This document shows, piece by piece, positions 50,019 through 58,775 of a stretch of 64,000 nucleotides of DNA. The DNA comes from Streptomyces puniciscabiei (GTDB lineage: Bacteria > Actinomycetota > Actinomycetes > Streptomycetales > Streptomycetaceae): assembly GCF_006715785.1 (NCBI RefSeq), contig NZ_VFNX01000001.1:4940001-5004000 (forward strand), in the 5' to 3' direction. The first letter of the stretch is position 1. Each line of letters begins with the position of its first letter. The translations under genes and the position numbers were made by a program. The notes under the pieces are model-generated. The model saw only the letters and a program-made list of their open reading frames with translations, ran no database searches and was not told the DNA's origin.

Positions 50019-51279
50019 CGGCCACCGCATCGGCGAACTGAGCCGATTCCACCGGGAGTTCGGCGGTCACCGCGAAACCGCCGCGCGGCGACGGGCCGGC
50101 CGTGAGTGAGCCGCCCGCCGCCGCGAGGCGCTCGGTGAGCCCCTTCAGCCCGGTGCCGCCGATGCCCTGCCGGTGCCGGCTGACGGGCCGGCCGCTGCCG
50201 CTGCCGTTGTCGGTGACGGTGAGCCGGACCTGTTCGGCGCCGCTGTCGACGGTGATCTCACAGCGGCCGGCGTCGCTGTGCCGGACCACGTTCGTCACGG
50301 CCTCGCGCACCACCCAGCTCAGCAGCGCCTCCGTCTGCGGTTCGAGCGGCGTCCCCGACTGCCGTACCACCGGCTCGACACTCGCCGCCGACAGCGCCGA
50401 GCGGGCCCTTGTCAGCTCGGTGGCCAGGCTGCCCTCCCGGTAGCCGGTCACCGCCTCACGGATCTCGGTGAGCGCCTGCCGGCCCACCGACTCGATGTCG
50501 GTGATCTGGCCCAGCGCCGCCTCCATGTCGCGCGGGGCCAGCCGCCGGGCCGCCTCCGACTTCACCACGATCACCGACAGCGTGTGCCCGAGCAGGTCGT
50601 GCAGATCCCGGGAGAAGCGCAGTCGCTCCTTCTCCACCGCGCGCCGCGCCAGCTCCTCGCGGGCGGCGCGCAGTTCCCGTACCGCCTCGGACAGGCCGAG
50701 GATCGCGGCGGTCACCATGCTGGAGAGGAAGGTCGCGTAGCCGATGTTCGTCGCGTCCCCCCAGCCGCCGCGGACGGCGGAGACGCAGGCCGCGTACACC
50801 GTCACCAGCAGACCGGTGCGGCCCAGCCACGGCCCGCGCAGGGCGGCGCCCACGGCGAGGCCGAGCAGCGGGAAGAACATCAGCCAGTTGCCGCCGTAGC
50901 CGAGCGCCAGGCCCGTGGTCACCAGGCCCATGAGGAGCACCGCCACCCGGGTGGAGGGGGCCTCCCGCTTCGCGCGGTCGAAGGAGCGGAAGGTGACGTA
51001 GATGTACAGGGAGTTGAAGGCCAGCAGACCCAGGCCGCCGATCCATGGGTTCGGGGTCTTGCCCTGGAGCAGGTTGGAGAAGGACCCCATCCCCATCAGC
51101 AGCCAGGGCAGCAGGGCGAATCCGGTGGGCGGCGGGCCGGGATGGTCGACGTCCGGCTCCGTGCCCTGCTTGCGGGCGGCCCGTTGCGCGGCCTTGAAGC
51201 GCTCGTGCGCGGCCCGCCACTGGTGCCGCTCGGCCTGCAGGGCCTGTATGTGGCACCGAATTCCCTGAACCCACGTCAT
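49996..51279 (-). CDS. Sensor histidine kinase (HisKA_3, DesK type)
   Basis: A 427-residue kinase with an N-terminal cytoplasmic helix, about six membrane segments (residues 70-190), the dimerisation motif ARRAVEKERLRFSRDLHDLLGHTLSVIVVKSEA (phospho-His in RDLHD) and an HATPase_c domain with EAVTNVVRHSDAGRCEI and DNGSGSGRPVSRHRQGIGGTGLKGLTERL. It phosphorylates a LuxR-type partner, most likely 46800-47441. Start ATG 51279, with GGGGGAA upstream. Directly downstream of the ABC-2 permease (17-base gap). Its C-terminus overlaps the arabinofuranosidase end. Confidence 0.9.
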   Translation of the reverse strand: MTWVQGIRCHIQALQAERHQWRAAHERFKAAQRAARKQGTEPDVDHPGPPPTGFALLPWLLMGMGSFSNLLQGKTPNPWIGGLGLLAFNSLYIYVTFRSFDRAKREAPSTRVAVLLMGLVTTGLALGYGGNWLMFFPLLGLAVGAALRGPWLGRTGLLVTVYAACVSAVRGGWGDATNIGYATFLSSMVTAAILGLSEAVRELRAAREELARRAVEKERLRFSRDLHDLLGHTLSVIVVKSEAARRLAPRDMEAALGQITDIESVGRQALTEIREAVTGYREGSLATELTRARSALSAASVEPVVRQSGTPLEPQTEALLSWVVREAVTNVVRHSDAGRCEITVDSGAEQVRLTVTDNGSGSGRPVSRHRQGIGGTGLKGLTERLAAAGGSLTAGPSPRGGFAVTAELPVESAQFADAVAATAPRAS

Positions 51280-51296
51280 GTCTGCATTTCCCCCGG

Positions 51297-52013
51297 TCAG
51301 ATGGTCCCCGCCCGACTGCGGTACGACAGCACAGCGTACGAACCGAACAGAACGAGCCAAGCGGTCAGCACGATGATGACACCGGCTCCCGGTGCGCGCC
51401 CCTCCGATACGGCGGTGCCCAGCTGCGCGAACCGATGGGTGGGGGTGTACACCGACACAGCCCGCAGCCAGCCGGGGAAGAGGCCGACCGGGAACCACAG
51501 GCCACCGAGCACCGCGAGCCCCAGGTTGCACACCATGTTGACCACGCCGGTGCTCGGCCCGCTCAGCCGGTAGCCGTTGCCGAGGCCGAGCAGGGTGAAC
51601 GGGACCGAGCCGAGCCACAGCAGCAGCGCGATCGCCGGCCACTGCCAGACGGCCAGCCGTACGCCGTTGGCCAGTCCGCCCGCCGCCAGTACGGCGACGA
51701 TCGAGGGCAGTACGGTGACCACGCCGGTCAGGGTCCGGCCGGTCACCACCTCGCGTGGGGTCATGGGGGTGACGCGGAGCTGGCGCAGCCAGCCGGTCGC
51801 GCGGTCCTCGGCGACGGCACCTCCGGTGTTCAGCGCGGAGCCCACGGCGCCGTAGGCGGCCATGCCGACCATGGCCGCGGTCTTCCAGCTCCCGTCGGTG
51901 TCACCGAGGTTGGTGAACAGGAGGTACATCATCACCGGCATGGCGATGCCGCCGATGACGAAGCCGGGGTCGCGGAGGGTGCGGACGGTTTCCAGACGGA
52001 TGTAGGCGAGCAT
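51297..52013 (-). CDS. ABC-2 type transporter permease
   Basis: A 238-residue permease with six hydrophobic segments: ETVRTLRDPGFVIGGIAMPVMMYLLF, SVPFTLLGLGNGYRLSGPSTGVVNMVCNLGLAVLGGLWFPVGLFP and a final LTAWLVLFGSYAVLSY. This is the DesK/LiaFSR-neighbour group of exporters of peptides, antibiotics or lipids. Its ATG overlaps the ATPase stop (TGATG), so the two are coupled. Part of a minus-strand ATPase-permease-kinase-regulator set. Confidence 0.85.
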   Translation of the reverse strand: MLAYIRLETVRTLRDPGFVIGGIAMPVMMYLLFTNLGDTDGSWKTAAMVGMAAYGAVGSALNTGGAVAEDRATGWLRQLRVTPMTPREVVTGRTLTGVVTVLPSIVAVLAAGGLANGVRLAVWQWPAIALLLWLGSVPFTLLGLGNGYRLSGPSTGVVNMVCNLGLAVLGGLWFPVGLFPGWLRAVSVYTPTHRFAQLGTAVSEGRAPGAGVIIVLTAWLVLFGSYAVLSYRSRAGTI

Positions 52014-52945
52014 CACACAGCCTCCAGGGAGGGGGAGGTCAGGGCCAGGAACGCGTCGTCCAGGGACGCCGGTGTCACCTCGAGTCCCCTGATCGCCCCC
52101 AGCTCGGCCAGGGCGATCACCGTCGCGTCGGAGTCGTCCGTGCGCAGTCGGACCCGGTCGCCCCGCACCTCCACCGAGCGGACCCCGGGCAGCAGGGCGA
52201 AGTCGTCCGCGTCCCGGCCGGCCAGGTCCACGCGCACCAGGTTGCCGCCCGCCGCGCGCCGCAGCTGCTCGGCCGTGCCGTCGGCGACGACCCGGCCCCG
52301 GTCGACGACCACGATCCGGTCGGCGTACGCGTCCGCCTCCTGGAGGTAGTGCGTGGAGAAGAGCACGGTGCGGCCTCGCCGGGCGTAGGTCCGCATCGAC
52401 TCCCAGAAGGCCTGCCGTGCCTCCACGTCCAGTGCCGCCGTCGGCTCGTCCAGCACCAGCAGCGCCGGGTCCCCGGCCAGCGCGAGCGCGAACCGCACCC
52501 GCTGGACCTGCCCGCCGGACAACCGGTCCACCCGCCGCCCGGCCAGGCCGGCGATCCCGGCCAGCTCCAGGGCCCGCGTGACCGGCATCGGCGCGGGACA
52601 GCGGGAGGCCACGAACCCCACCAGCTCGCCCACGGTGACCCGGGGCACCGGCCGGGCGTCCTGGAGCATCGCGCCCACCCGGCCCGCGCGCACCGACTGC
52701 CCGGGCGCCGCGCCGAACAGCTCCACGGTGCCGGCGTCGGGCTCGATCAGCCCGAGCAGCAGGCCGATCGCCGTCGACTTGCCGGCGCCGTTGCGGCCCA
52801 GCAGGGCCACGGTCTCCCCGCTCCCGATCTCCAGATCGACGCCGTCCACGGCGCGCACCGCGCCGTACGCCTTGGCCGCCCCCGTGAAGGAGACGGCGCT
52901 TCCCGGTTGTCCCCGTTGTCCCCGTTGTGTCATGCCTAGGACCAT
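52013..52945 (-). CDS. ABC transporter ATP-binding protein
   Basis: A 310-residue ATPase: Walker A GRNGAGKST, Q-loop MLQDARP, signature LSGGQVQRVRFALA, Walker B LLVLDEPTAALD and H-loop STHYLQEADAYADR. A C-terminal regulatory extension (ADDFALLPGVRSVEVRGDRVRLRTDDSDA) resembles that of drug/lantibiotic exporters. Start ATG 52945 is chosen for the GGAGG about 10 bases upstream; ATG 52933 is an alternative. It drives the permease that follows, under likely control of the kinase-regulator pair. Confidence 0.9.
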   Translation of the reverse strand: MVLGMTQRGQRGQPGSAVSFTGAAKAYGAVRAVDGVDLEIGSGETVALLGRNGAGKSTAIGLLLGLIEPDAGTVELFGAAPGQSVRAGRVGAMLQDARPVPRVTVGELVGFVASRCPAPMPVTRALELAGIAGLAGRRVDRLSGGQVQRVRFALALAGDPALLVLDEPTAALDVEARQAFWESMRTYARRGRTVLFSTHYLQEADAYADRIVVVDRGRVVADGTAEQLRRAAGGNLVRVDLAGRDADDFALLPGVRSVEVRGDRVRLRTDDSDATVIALAELGAIRGLEVTPASLDDAFLALTSPSLEAV

Positions 52946-53092
52946 ACGAATCCGGCCTCCGCTTCCGGCAGAGGCGCATGTACGGACTCCGGCAGTACAA
53001 ATGTCACTGCCTCCGTCCCGCCACACCGAGCTGACACGGCGTCAGGAGCCTTCACAACTGTGGAGGGCTGGGCTATACAGAGGGCGCCGGAC

Positions 53093-53106
53093 TGGAACGC
53101 GTTCTA
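53093..53106. promoter_or_regulatory. KstR-type operator upstream of the hydratase operon
   Basis: TGGAACGCGTTCTA fits all 8 fixed positions of T-N2-AAC-N2-GTT-N2-A, 82 bases before the hydratase start, in a position to block a promoter for the three-gene operon. Confidence 0.65.
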
Positions 53107-53187
53107 GATCGGCCCGTAGCGACCTCGGTGCGGCCGACGGTGCGGACGTCCGCACCGGGGTCTTGAACCGCCAGTGTCAGGAGCCGT

Positions 53188-54063
53188 ATGCCCATCGATG
53201 CAGCGAAAGCCCTCGCGGCCCGTCCCCGGACCGGCGAGATCTCCTGGACCACCAAGGACGTGCAGCTGTACCACCTCGGCATCGGCGCGGGAGCCAACCC
53301 CGACAAGGATGCCCCCGCCACCGACCCCGACGAGCTGCGCTACACCCTGGAGTCCCGGCTGCACGTCCTGCCGAGCTTCGCCACCGTCGCGGGCTCCGGC
53401 GCGCCCGGCGTGATCAGCGGGCTGTCCATGCCCGGTGTGGAGGTCGAGCTGGCCAAGGTCCTGCACGGCGGACAGTCGCTGGAGATCCACCGCCCCATCC
53501 CGGCCGAGGGCACGGCGACCGCGACCCACCGGCTCGCCGCCGTCTACGACAAGGGCAAGGCCGCCGTCCTGGTCCTGCGCACCGAGGTCGCCGACGCCGA
53601 CGGCCCGCTGTGGACCAACGACGCCCAGATCTTCGTACGGGGGGAAGGCGGGTGGGGTGGTGATCGCGGGCCCTCCGCCCGGCTGGAGCCACCGACCGGC
53701 GAACCCGACAGGACCGTCGAACGCCGCGTCCGCGAGGACCAGGCCCTCCTCTACCGCCTCTCCGGAGACTGGAACCCGCTGCACGCCGATCCCGAGTTCG
53801 CCAAGCTCGCCGGCTTCGACAGGCCCATCCTGCACGGGCTGTGCACCTACGGCATCACGCTCAAGGCGGTCGTGGACACGCTGCTCGGCGGCGATGTGAG
53901 CCGGGTGCGGTCGTACACCACCCGGTTCGCGGGCGTCGTGTACCCGGGGGAGACCCTGCGCATCCGCATGTGGCGGCAGGAGGGGAGCGTCCGGGTCGCG
54001 GTGAGCGCCGTCGAGCGGGACGACGCGGCGGTCCTCGCGGACACCGTCGTACAGCACTCCTGA
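53188..54063 (+). CDS. MaoC-like enoyl-CoA hydratase, ChsH3/Rv3538-like
   Basis: A 291-residue double-hotdog hydratase. The N-half EISWTTKDVQLYHLGIGAGANP and the hydratase-2 motif in the C-half, YRLSGDWNPLHADPEFAKLAGFDRPILHGLCTYG (D194, H199), follow the M. tuberculosis Rv3538 sequence I recall, including DKGKAAV and RGEGGWGGDRGPS. Rv3538 is KstR-controlled and has been described as the hydratase ChsH3 of cholesterol side-chain oxidation. Start ATG 53188 gives the family N-terminus. First gene of an operon with alcohol dehydrogenase and SDR, downstream of a KstR-type site. Real substrate is inferred. Confidence 0.88.
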   Translation: MPIDAAKALAARPRTGEISWTTKDVQLYHLGIGAGANPDKDAPATDPDELRYTLESRLHVLPSFATVAGSGAPGVISGLSMPGVEVELAKVLHGGQSLEIHRPIPAEGTATATHRLAAVYDKGKAAVLVLRTEVADADGPLWTNDAQIFVRGEGGWGGDRGPSARLEPPTGEPDRTVERRVREDQALLYRLSGDWNPLHADPEFAKLAGFDRPILHGLCTYGITLKAVVDTLLGGDVSRVRSYTTRFAGVVYPGETLRIRMWRQEGSVRVAVSAVERDDAAVLADTVVQHS

Positions 54064-54100
54064 CAGCACGCCCGAGACAGCCTTCGAGGGGAGCCGCACC

Positions 54101-55177
54101 ATGCGCGCAGCCGTACTGCACGAGATCGGCCAGGAAAAGCTGGAGGTCCTCGACGACGTCGAGGCGGTGGGCTTCGGCCCCGGCAAGGTCAGGGTCCGGG
54201 TGCGGGCGACCGGGCTGTGCCACTCGGACCTGTCCGCGATGAGCGGGGTGCTGCCGCAGCCCGCGCCGTTCGTGCCGGGGCACGAGGGTGCCGGGGAGAT
54301 CCTCGAAGTGGGGGACGGCGTACGGCACCTGAAGGCCGGGGACCGGGTCGTCATCTGCTGGCTGCCCGCCTGCGGCGCCTGTCCGGCCTGCAGGCGCGGG
54401 CAGACCGAGTTGTGCCTGGCCGGGTTCATGAACGCGGGCACCCCCAACTTCCGGCGCTCCGGCGGTGACGTCTTCGGCTTCGCCGGCACCGGCACCTTCG
54501 CCGAGGAGGTCGTGGTCGACGCCGGCTGCGCGGTGCCGATCCCGGACGACGTGCCCTACGACATCGCCGCGCTGATCGGCTGCGGGGTCACCACCGGCCT
54601 CGGCGCGGCCCTCAACACCGCCGATGTGGAGGCCGGTTCGTCGGTCGCCGTCATCGGGTGCGGAGGGGTCGGCATCTCGGCGGTGCAGGGGGCGCGGCTG
54701 AAGGGCGCCGCCGAGATCGTCGCCGTCGACCCGGTCGCCTCCCGGCGCGAGTCCGCCCTCGGGTTCGGCGCCACCAGGGCCGTTTCGCCGGAGGAGCTGG
54801 CCGACGCCAAGCAGCAGGTCACCGGCGGTGAGGGCTTCGACTACGTCTTCGAGGTCGTCGGGAAGTCGGCCACCGCCCGCACCGCCTACGACAACACCCG
54901 GCGCGGCGGCACCCTCGTCGTGGTCGGCGCCGGCGCCATGGACGACTTCCTGCAGCTCAACATGTTCGAGCTGTTCTTCGACGAGAAACGCATCCTGCCG
55001 TCGATGTACGGCGGCGGTGACGTGGTGCGCTCCTACGAGCGCACCATCGCCCTGTGGCGGGCCGGCCGCGTCGACCTGGCGGGTCTGATCACCCACCGGG
55101 TCCAACTGGCCGGGATCAACGAGGCACTGGACCAGATGCGTTCCGGGACGGCCCTGCGTACGTGCATCGAGATCTGA
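54101..55177 (+). CDS. Zinc-dependent alcohol dehydrogenase (MDR superfamily)
   Basis: A 358-residue medium-chain dehydrogenase. Catalytic zinc: Cys in GLCHSD, GHEGAGE His-Glu, and a Cys or Asp near CGVTTG; structural zinc: CGACPACRRGQTELC. The Rossmann motif is VAVIGCGGVGISAVQ. It oxidises a primary or secondary alcohol with NAD. In the operon it could act on an alcohol made by the P450. The next gene begins 11 bases after its stop, and the hydratase ends 37 bases before it, supporting a single transcript. Confidence 0.88.
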   Translation: MRAAVLHEIGQEKLEVLDDVEAVGFGPGKVRVRVRATGLCHSDLSAMSGVLPQPAPFVPGHEGAGEILEVGDGVRHLKAGDRVVICWLPACGACPACRRGQTELCLAGFMNAGTPNFRRSGGDVFGFAGTGTFAEEVVVDAGCAVPIPDDVPYDIAALIGCGVTTGLGAALNTADVEAGSSVAVIGCGGVGISAVQGARLKGAAEIVAVDPVASRRESALGFGATRAVSPEELADAKQQVTGGEGFDYVFEVVGKSATARTAYDNTRRGGTLVVVGAGAMDDFLQLNMFELFFDEKRILPSMYGGGDVVRSYERTIALWRAGRVDLAGLITHRVQLAGINEALDQMRSGTALRTCIEI

Positions 55178-55188
55178 GGACTCAAGCC

Positions 55189-56130
55189 ATGCCACTGCCA
55201 CTCGAAGGACGGTCCGCCGTCGTCACCGGCGCCGGACGCGGGCTCGGCCGGGCCGAGGCCCTGGAACTGGCCCGGCTCGGCGCGGCCGTCGTCGTCAACG
55301 ACTACGGGCGGCCCGGCCGGGACGGTTCGGGGGAGGCCTCGGCGGGACCGGCCGAACAGGTCGCCGCCGAGATACGCGCGGACGGCGGCCGGGCGGTCGC
55401 CCACACCGGGGACGTCAGCGACTTCCAGCAGGCCCGCGAACTCATCCAGTTGGCCATCGCCGAGTTCGGCCGGCTCGATGTCCTCGTCAACAACGCGGGG
55501 ATCCTGCGCGACCGCATGGTCTTCTCCATGACCGAGGACGAGTGGGACTCGGTGATCCGCGTCCACCTCAAGGGACACTTCAACACCACCCACTTCGCCG
55601 CCGCGCACTGGCGTGAGCGGTCCAAGGCGGCCGGGGAAGAGAAGGTCTACGGGCGGATCGTCAACACCTCCTCGGAGGCGTTCCTCGCCGGCTCCGCCGG
55701 CCAGCCCAACTACGCGGCCGCGAAGGGCGGCATCGTCGGCCTGACCACCTCCACCGCCCTCGCCCTCGCCAAGTACGGGGTCACGGCCAACGCGATCTGC
55801 CCGCGCGCCCGGACCCGGATGACCGAGGACGTCTTCGCCGGCTTCGAGGAGCCCGCCGAGGGCCTGGACCCGCTGGCCCCCGAGCATGTCGCCCCGCTCG
55901 TCGGCTACCTGGCCTCACCGGCCGCCGCCGGGATCAACGGCCAGCTGCTCGTCGTACACGGCGGCATGGTCGCCATCGTGGAACGGCCGCGCGTGCAGGC
56001 CAAGTTCGACAGCAAGCAGGAGACGTTCAGCTACGACGAGCTCGACGCACTGCTCAGCCCGCACTTCGCGGACCGGCCGCCCGGGGAGACCTTCGCGGCG
56101 GCGGAGGTGCTGGGGCTGAAACGCGGGTGA
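55189..56130 (+). CDS. SDR, (3R)-hydroxyacyl-CoA dehydrogenase, Hsd4A/ChsB1-like
   Basis: A 313-residue short-chain dehydrogenase: nucleotide motif TGAGRGLGRAEALELARLGAAVVVNDYG, NNAG motif in VLVNNAGILRDRMVFSMTEDEWD, active site S-x10-Y-x3-K in IVNTSSEAFLAGSAGQPNYAAAKGG. The bifunctional-enzyme-like long form and the phrase RDRMVFSMTEDEWDSVIRVHLKGHF match Hsd4A/ChsB1 (Rv3502c), the sterol side-chain 3-hydroxyacyl-CoA dehydrogenase, from memory. Start ATG 55189 with GAGGA 9 bases upstream. Last gene of the KstR-site operon; ends at a strong terminator. Confidence 0.88.
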   Translation: MPLPLEGRSAVVTGAGRGLGRAEALELARLGAAVVVNDYGRPGRDGSGEASAGPAEQVAAEIRADGGRAVAHTGDVSDFQQARELIQLAIAEFGRLDVLVNNAGILRDRMVFSMTEDEWDSVIRVHLKGHFNTTHFAAAHWRERSKAAGEEKVYGRIVNTSSEAFLAGSAGQPNYAAAKGGIVGLTTSTALALAKYGVTANAICPRARTRMTEDVFAGFEEPAEGLDPLAPEHVAPLVGYLASPAAAGINGQLLVVHGGMVAIVERPRVQAKFDSKQETFSYDELDALLSPHFADRPPGETFAAAEVLGLKRG

Positions 56131-56156
56131 CAACGGGGTGAGGAGGGGGGAGAGAC

Positions 56157-56196
56157 GCGAGGAGGGGGGCGCCCCGTCGGACGCCCCCCTCCTCGC
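56157..56196. terminator. Strong bidirectional terminator
   Basis: A perfect 15-bp stem, GCGAGGAGGGGGGCG (56157-56171) with CGCCCCCCTCCTCGC (56182-56196) and a 10-base loop, lies between the SDR gene and the convergent 52-aa small-protein gene, 11 bases past the latter's stop. Confidence 0.8.
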
Positions 56197-56206
56197 GTTG
56201 CCACCG

Positions 56207-56365
56207 TCAGGCAGCCGACTCCGCGGTCTCCTGGGCCGGCTTGCGGTGCCGGCCGTGCGGAGCCGTCTCGCTCTCCTGGGCCGCGATCGGACCCCGGTGC
56301 CGGCCGTGACCGGCAGCCTCGGAAGAGTCGGCAGACAGCTGCTCCATCGTGCTGGTGTCGCTCAT
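56207..56365 (-). CDS. Small 52-aa protein with two HGRHR repeats
   Basis: Encodes a 52-residue peptide starting MSDTSTMEQLSADSSEAAG, with two imperfect repeats of about 17 residues centred on GHGRHRGP and PHGRHRKP, each followed by Gln-Glu-Ser/Thr. No cysteines, signal peptide or membrane segment. ATG 56365 is preceded by GGGGTG 9 bases upstream. It lies 96 bases downstream of the 422-aa gene on the same strand and ends at the terminator, so may be its operon partner. I do not recognise the family. Confidence 0.6.
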   Translation of the reverse strand: MSDTSTMEQLSADSSEAAGHGRHRGPIAAQESETAPHGRHRKPAQETAESAA

Positions 56366-56461
56366 CGGACGTATTCACCCCGTCAACATGATCTTTCGTA
56401 CAGCCGGGCGAGTGTAACCGGCGCACCACGGGCCGAATCCAGGCGCACACGCCAACCGGCA

Positions 56462-57730
56462 CTAGTTCGTTACAAGACGTCCCAGAGGTGCCTGCTGCAA
56501 CGGCACCGGACGCGCCATCACCGGCTCCGCGGCGCCCCGTTGCGCGGGCTCCGCGGTGACCGGTGCCACAGGTTCCGGAGGGTCCGGTGCCGTCGGCTCC
56601 GGCGGCGCCCCGAGCGCCCCCGCAGCCGTGCCGTCCCGGACCGGACCCTCCGGACCCGCATCCCCCCGCACCGCGGCGGTACCGTCTGCCGCGGCCGTCT
56701 CCCCCCTGGGCACCGTCAGCTCCGCCACGCCGCACGGAGTCTCCTCCGTGGCGTACGGCAGCCGCAGCACCCCGTCCCGGGTCCACAGCCCCGCCCCGGT
56801 CAGCCACCCCCCGGGCGCCGGGAGGTGGCTCGCCCGCCGCCCGGCCGGCCGCCAGACGGCCACCCAGCTGTTGCCGTACGGCCCGTCGACGCGCAGCGCC
56901 ACCGCGCAGTGCTCCGGCGTCAGCACCTGCTCGGGCTGGATCGCGAACGGCGTCACCGCGCACTCCGGCATCCTCAGGCACTCCGGGAAACGCACCGGCA
57001 GGGCGCTGCCGAGCACGCCCCAGCCCAATCGTTCCTGCCCCGGCGAGGGCGCGTCGGAGGAGATGAGCAGCAGCCCGCTGTCGGGGTCGGCGAGCAGCAG
57101 CCGGTCGTCGCTGCCGGCCGCGATCTGCAGCAGCGGCGAGACCTCCGCGCGCTCCAGGTCCACCACGACCGTCTTCACCGGCCCGCCGGCCGGTTCCCGG
57201 TCCAGCGCCAGCATCCGCCCGGCGCGGTCCAGCCAGACCCCGCCCGAACAGCGCCCCGCCACCTCGGCGAGCCGCTCGGGCCCGAACGCCCCGCCCGCCA
57301 CCAGCCACACCACGCTCGACCGCGGCCCGACGGCGAGGGCGTACGCCCGTACGCCTCCCGGTGCCGGCGGCAGCAGCGTGAGCCGGGTGCCGGGCTCCGG
57401 GCACTCCACCGCGCCCAGCGGCAGCTCACCGGTGCCGGGGCCGGTCGGGTACAGCAGCGAGAAGGTGTGCCGGTCCCCGGCCAGGCGGTGGATCAGTACC
57501 CGGCCGTCGGAGAGGGGCTGCACCTCGGTGCCGGGCTCCTCCGGCTGGTTGCCGGGCAACGGCACCGCGTACGGCTCCGGGCCGTCCAGCGTCCAGCGCT
57601 CCGGGAACCAGCAGTCGCCGGCCGGGGCGAGCCGGGCCGCGTACGCGCCGTCCGCCGTCACGGCGAACGCCGTCCCCGCCGCACCGCCGGCCCCGCCCGT
57701 CGACGGGGATTCGATCGCACAGGCCGTCAT
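56462..57730 (-). CDS. Hypothetical protein, possible beta-propeller, Pro/Ala-rich C-terminus
   Basis: A 422-residue soluble protein starting MTACAIESPSTGG. The first 330 residues show repeated short beta-type stretches (GRVLIHRLAGDRHTFSLLYPTGPG, RMLALDREPAGGPVKTVVVDLERAEVSPLLQIAAGSDDRLLLADPDSGLLLISSD), as in beta-propellers. The last 90 residues are Pro/Glu/Ala-rich and low complexity. No signal peptide. Start ATG 57730 with CAGGAGGTGA upstream. Divergent from the Nif3 gene across 188 bases. No family recognised. Confidence 0.65.
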   Translation of the reverse strand: MTACAIESPSTGGAGGAAGTAFAVTADGAYAARLAPAGDCWFPERWTLDGPEPYAVPLPGNQPEEPGTEVQPLSDGRVLIHRLAGDRHTFSLLYPTGPGTGELPLGAVECPEPGTRLTLLPPAPGGVRAYALAVGPRSSVVWLVAGGAFGPERLAEVAGRCSGGVWLDRAGRMLALDREPAGGPVKTVVVDLERAEVSPLLQIAAGSDDRLLLADPDSGLLLISSDAPSPGQERLGWGVLGSALPVRFPECLRMPECAVTPFAIQPEQVLTPEHCAVALRVDGPYGNSWVAVWRPAGRRASHLPAPGGWLTGAGLWTRDGVLRLPYATEETPCGVAELTVPRGETAAADGTAAVRGDAGPEGPVRDGTAAGALGAPPEPTAPDPPEPVAPVTAEPAQRGAAEPVMARPVPLQQAPLGRLVTN

Positions 57731-57918
57731 CGTTCGGTCACCTCCTGCGACGAAGCTAGTTTTCGCACGCACAGGCGTGGGAGGGCCCGACCCGGGCTTC
57801 ACACATACGGGTGGCGCAGAAGCGATTCACCTGAGGAAACCGGGGCCTTTGTGCTGAGCGGGCCCAGACCGGACGGATGCGGTACGGCCGTCCGGACCAG
57901 CCAGGTAGCCTTGCCTTC

Positions 57919-58758
57919 GTGCCCCGTCTGTCAGAAGTCATCGCCGCGCTGGAGAACCTGTGGCCCGCCGAGCGGGCCGAGTCCTGGGACGCGGTCGGCA
58001 CCGTCGTGGGCGACCCCGGCCAGGAGGTCACCCGGGTCCTGTTCGCCGTCGACCCCGTGCAGGAGACCGTCGACGAGGCGGTGAAGCTCGGCGCCGGCCT
58101 GCTGGTCACCCACCACCCGCTCTTTCTGCGCGGGACGACCACGGTCGCGGCGACCCACTTCAAGGGCCGTGCCGTGCACACGCTGATCAAGAACGACATC
58201 GCGCTGCACGTGGTCCACACCAACGCCGACACGGCGGACCCGGGCGTCTCGGACGCGCTCGCGGGCGCGCTGGACCTCCGTGTCGTACGGCCCCTGGTGC
58301 CGGACCCGACCGACCCGGCGGGACGGCGGGGCCTGGGCAGGGTGTGCGAGCTGGACCACCCGGTGACCGTCCGCGAACTGGCCGCGCGCGCCGCCGAGCG
58401 GCTGCCCGCCACCGCGCAGGGCATCCGGGTGGCCGGCGACCCCGAGGCCGTCGTCCGCACGATCGCCGTCAGCGGCGGCTCCGGCGACAGCCTCTTCGAC
58501 CAGGTCCGCGCGGCCGGTGTCGACGCCTTCCTCACCGCCGACCTGCGCCACCACCCGGCCAGTGAGGCCGTCGCGCACAGCCCCCTCGCGCTGCTCGACG
58601 CGGCGCACTGGGCCACCGAGTGGCCCTGGTGCGAGCTGGCCGCGAGCCAGCTCGACGAGATCTCCGACCGCCACGGCTGGGACCTGCGCGTCCACGTCTC
58701 CAAGACGGTCACCGACCCCTGGACCGCCCACGCGGCGTCCATCACCACCTCTAGCTGA
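57919..58758 (+). CDS. Nif3-like dinuclear metal centre protein
   Basis: A 279-residue Nif3/NGG1-interacting-factor-3 family protein: ESWDAVGTVVGDP, LLVTHHPLFLRGTTTV (metal His pair) and HTLIKNDIALHVVHTNADTADPGVSDALAGAL with further ligands. It binds two metals, usually zinc or iron, and may be a GTP cyclohydrolase type 1-like hydrolase. Start GTG 57919 gives VPRLSEVIAALENLWP, the family N-terminus. Upstream of the zinc-ribbon protein and RNase H/acid phosphatase, a linked order seen widely in Streptomyces. Confidence 0.9.
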   Translation: MPRLSEVIAALENLWPAERAESWDAVGTVVGDPGQEVTRVLFAVDPVQETVDEAVKLGAGLLVTHHPLFLRGTTTVAATHFKGRAVHTLIKNDIALHVVHTNADTADPGVSDALAGALDLRVVRPLVPDPTDPAGRRGLGRVCELDHPVTVRELAARAAERLPATAQGIRVAGDPEAVVRTIAVSGGSGDSLFDQVRAAGVDAFLTADLRHHPASEAVAHSPLALLDAAHWATEWPWCELAASQLDEISDRHGWDLRVHVSKTVTDPWTAHAASITTSS

Positions 58759-58775
58759 TTTCCGGGAGCCCCCAA

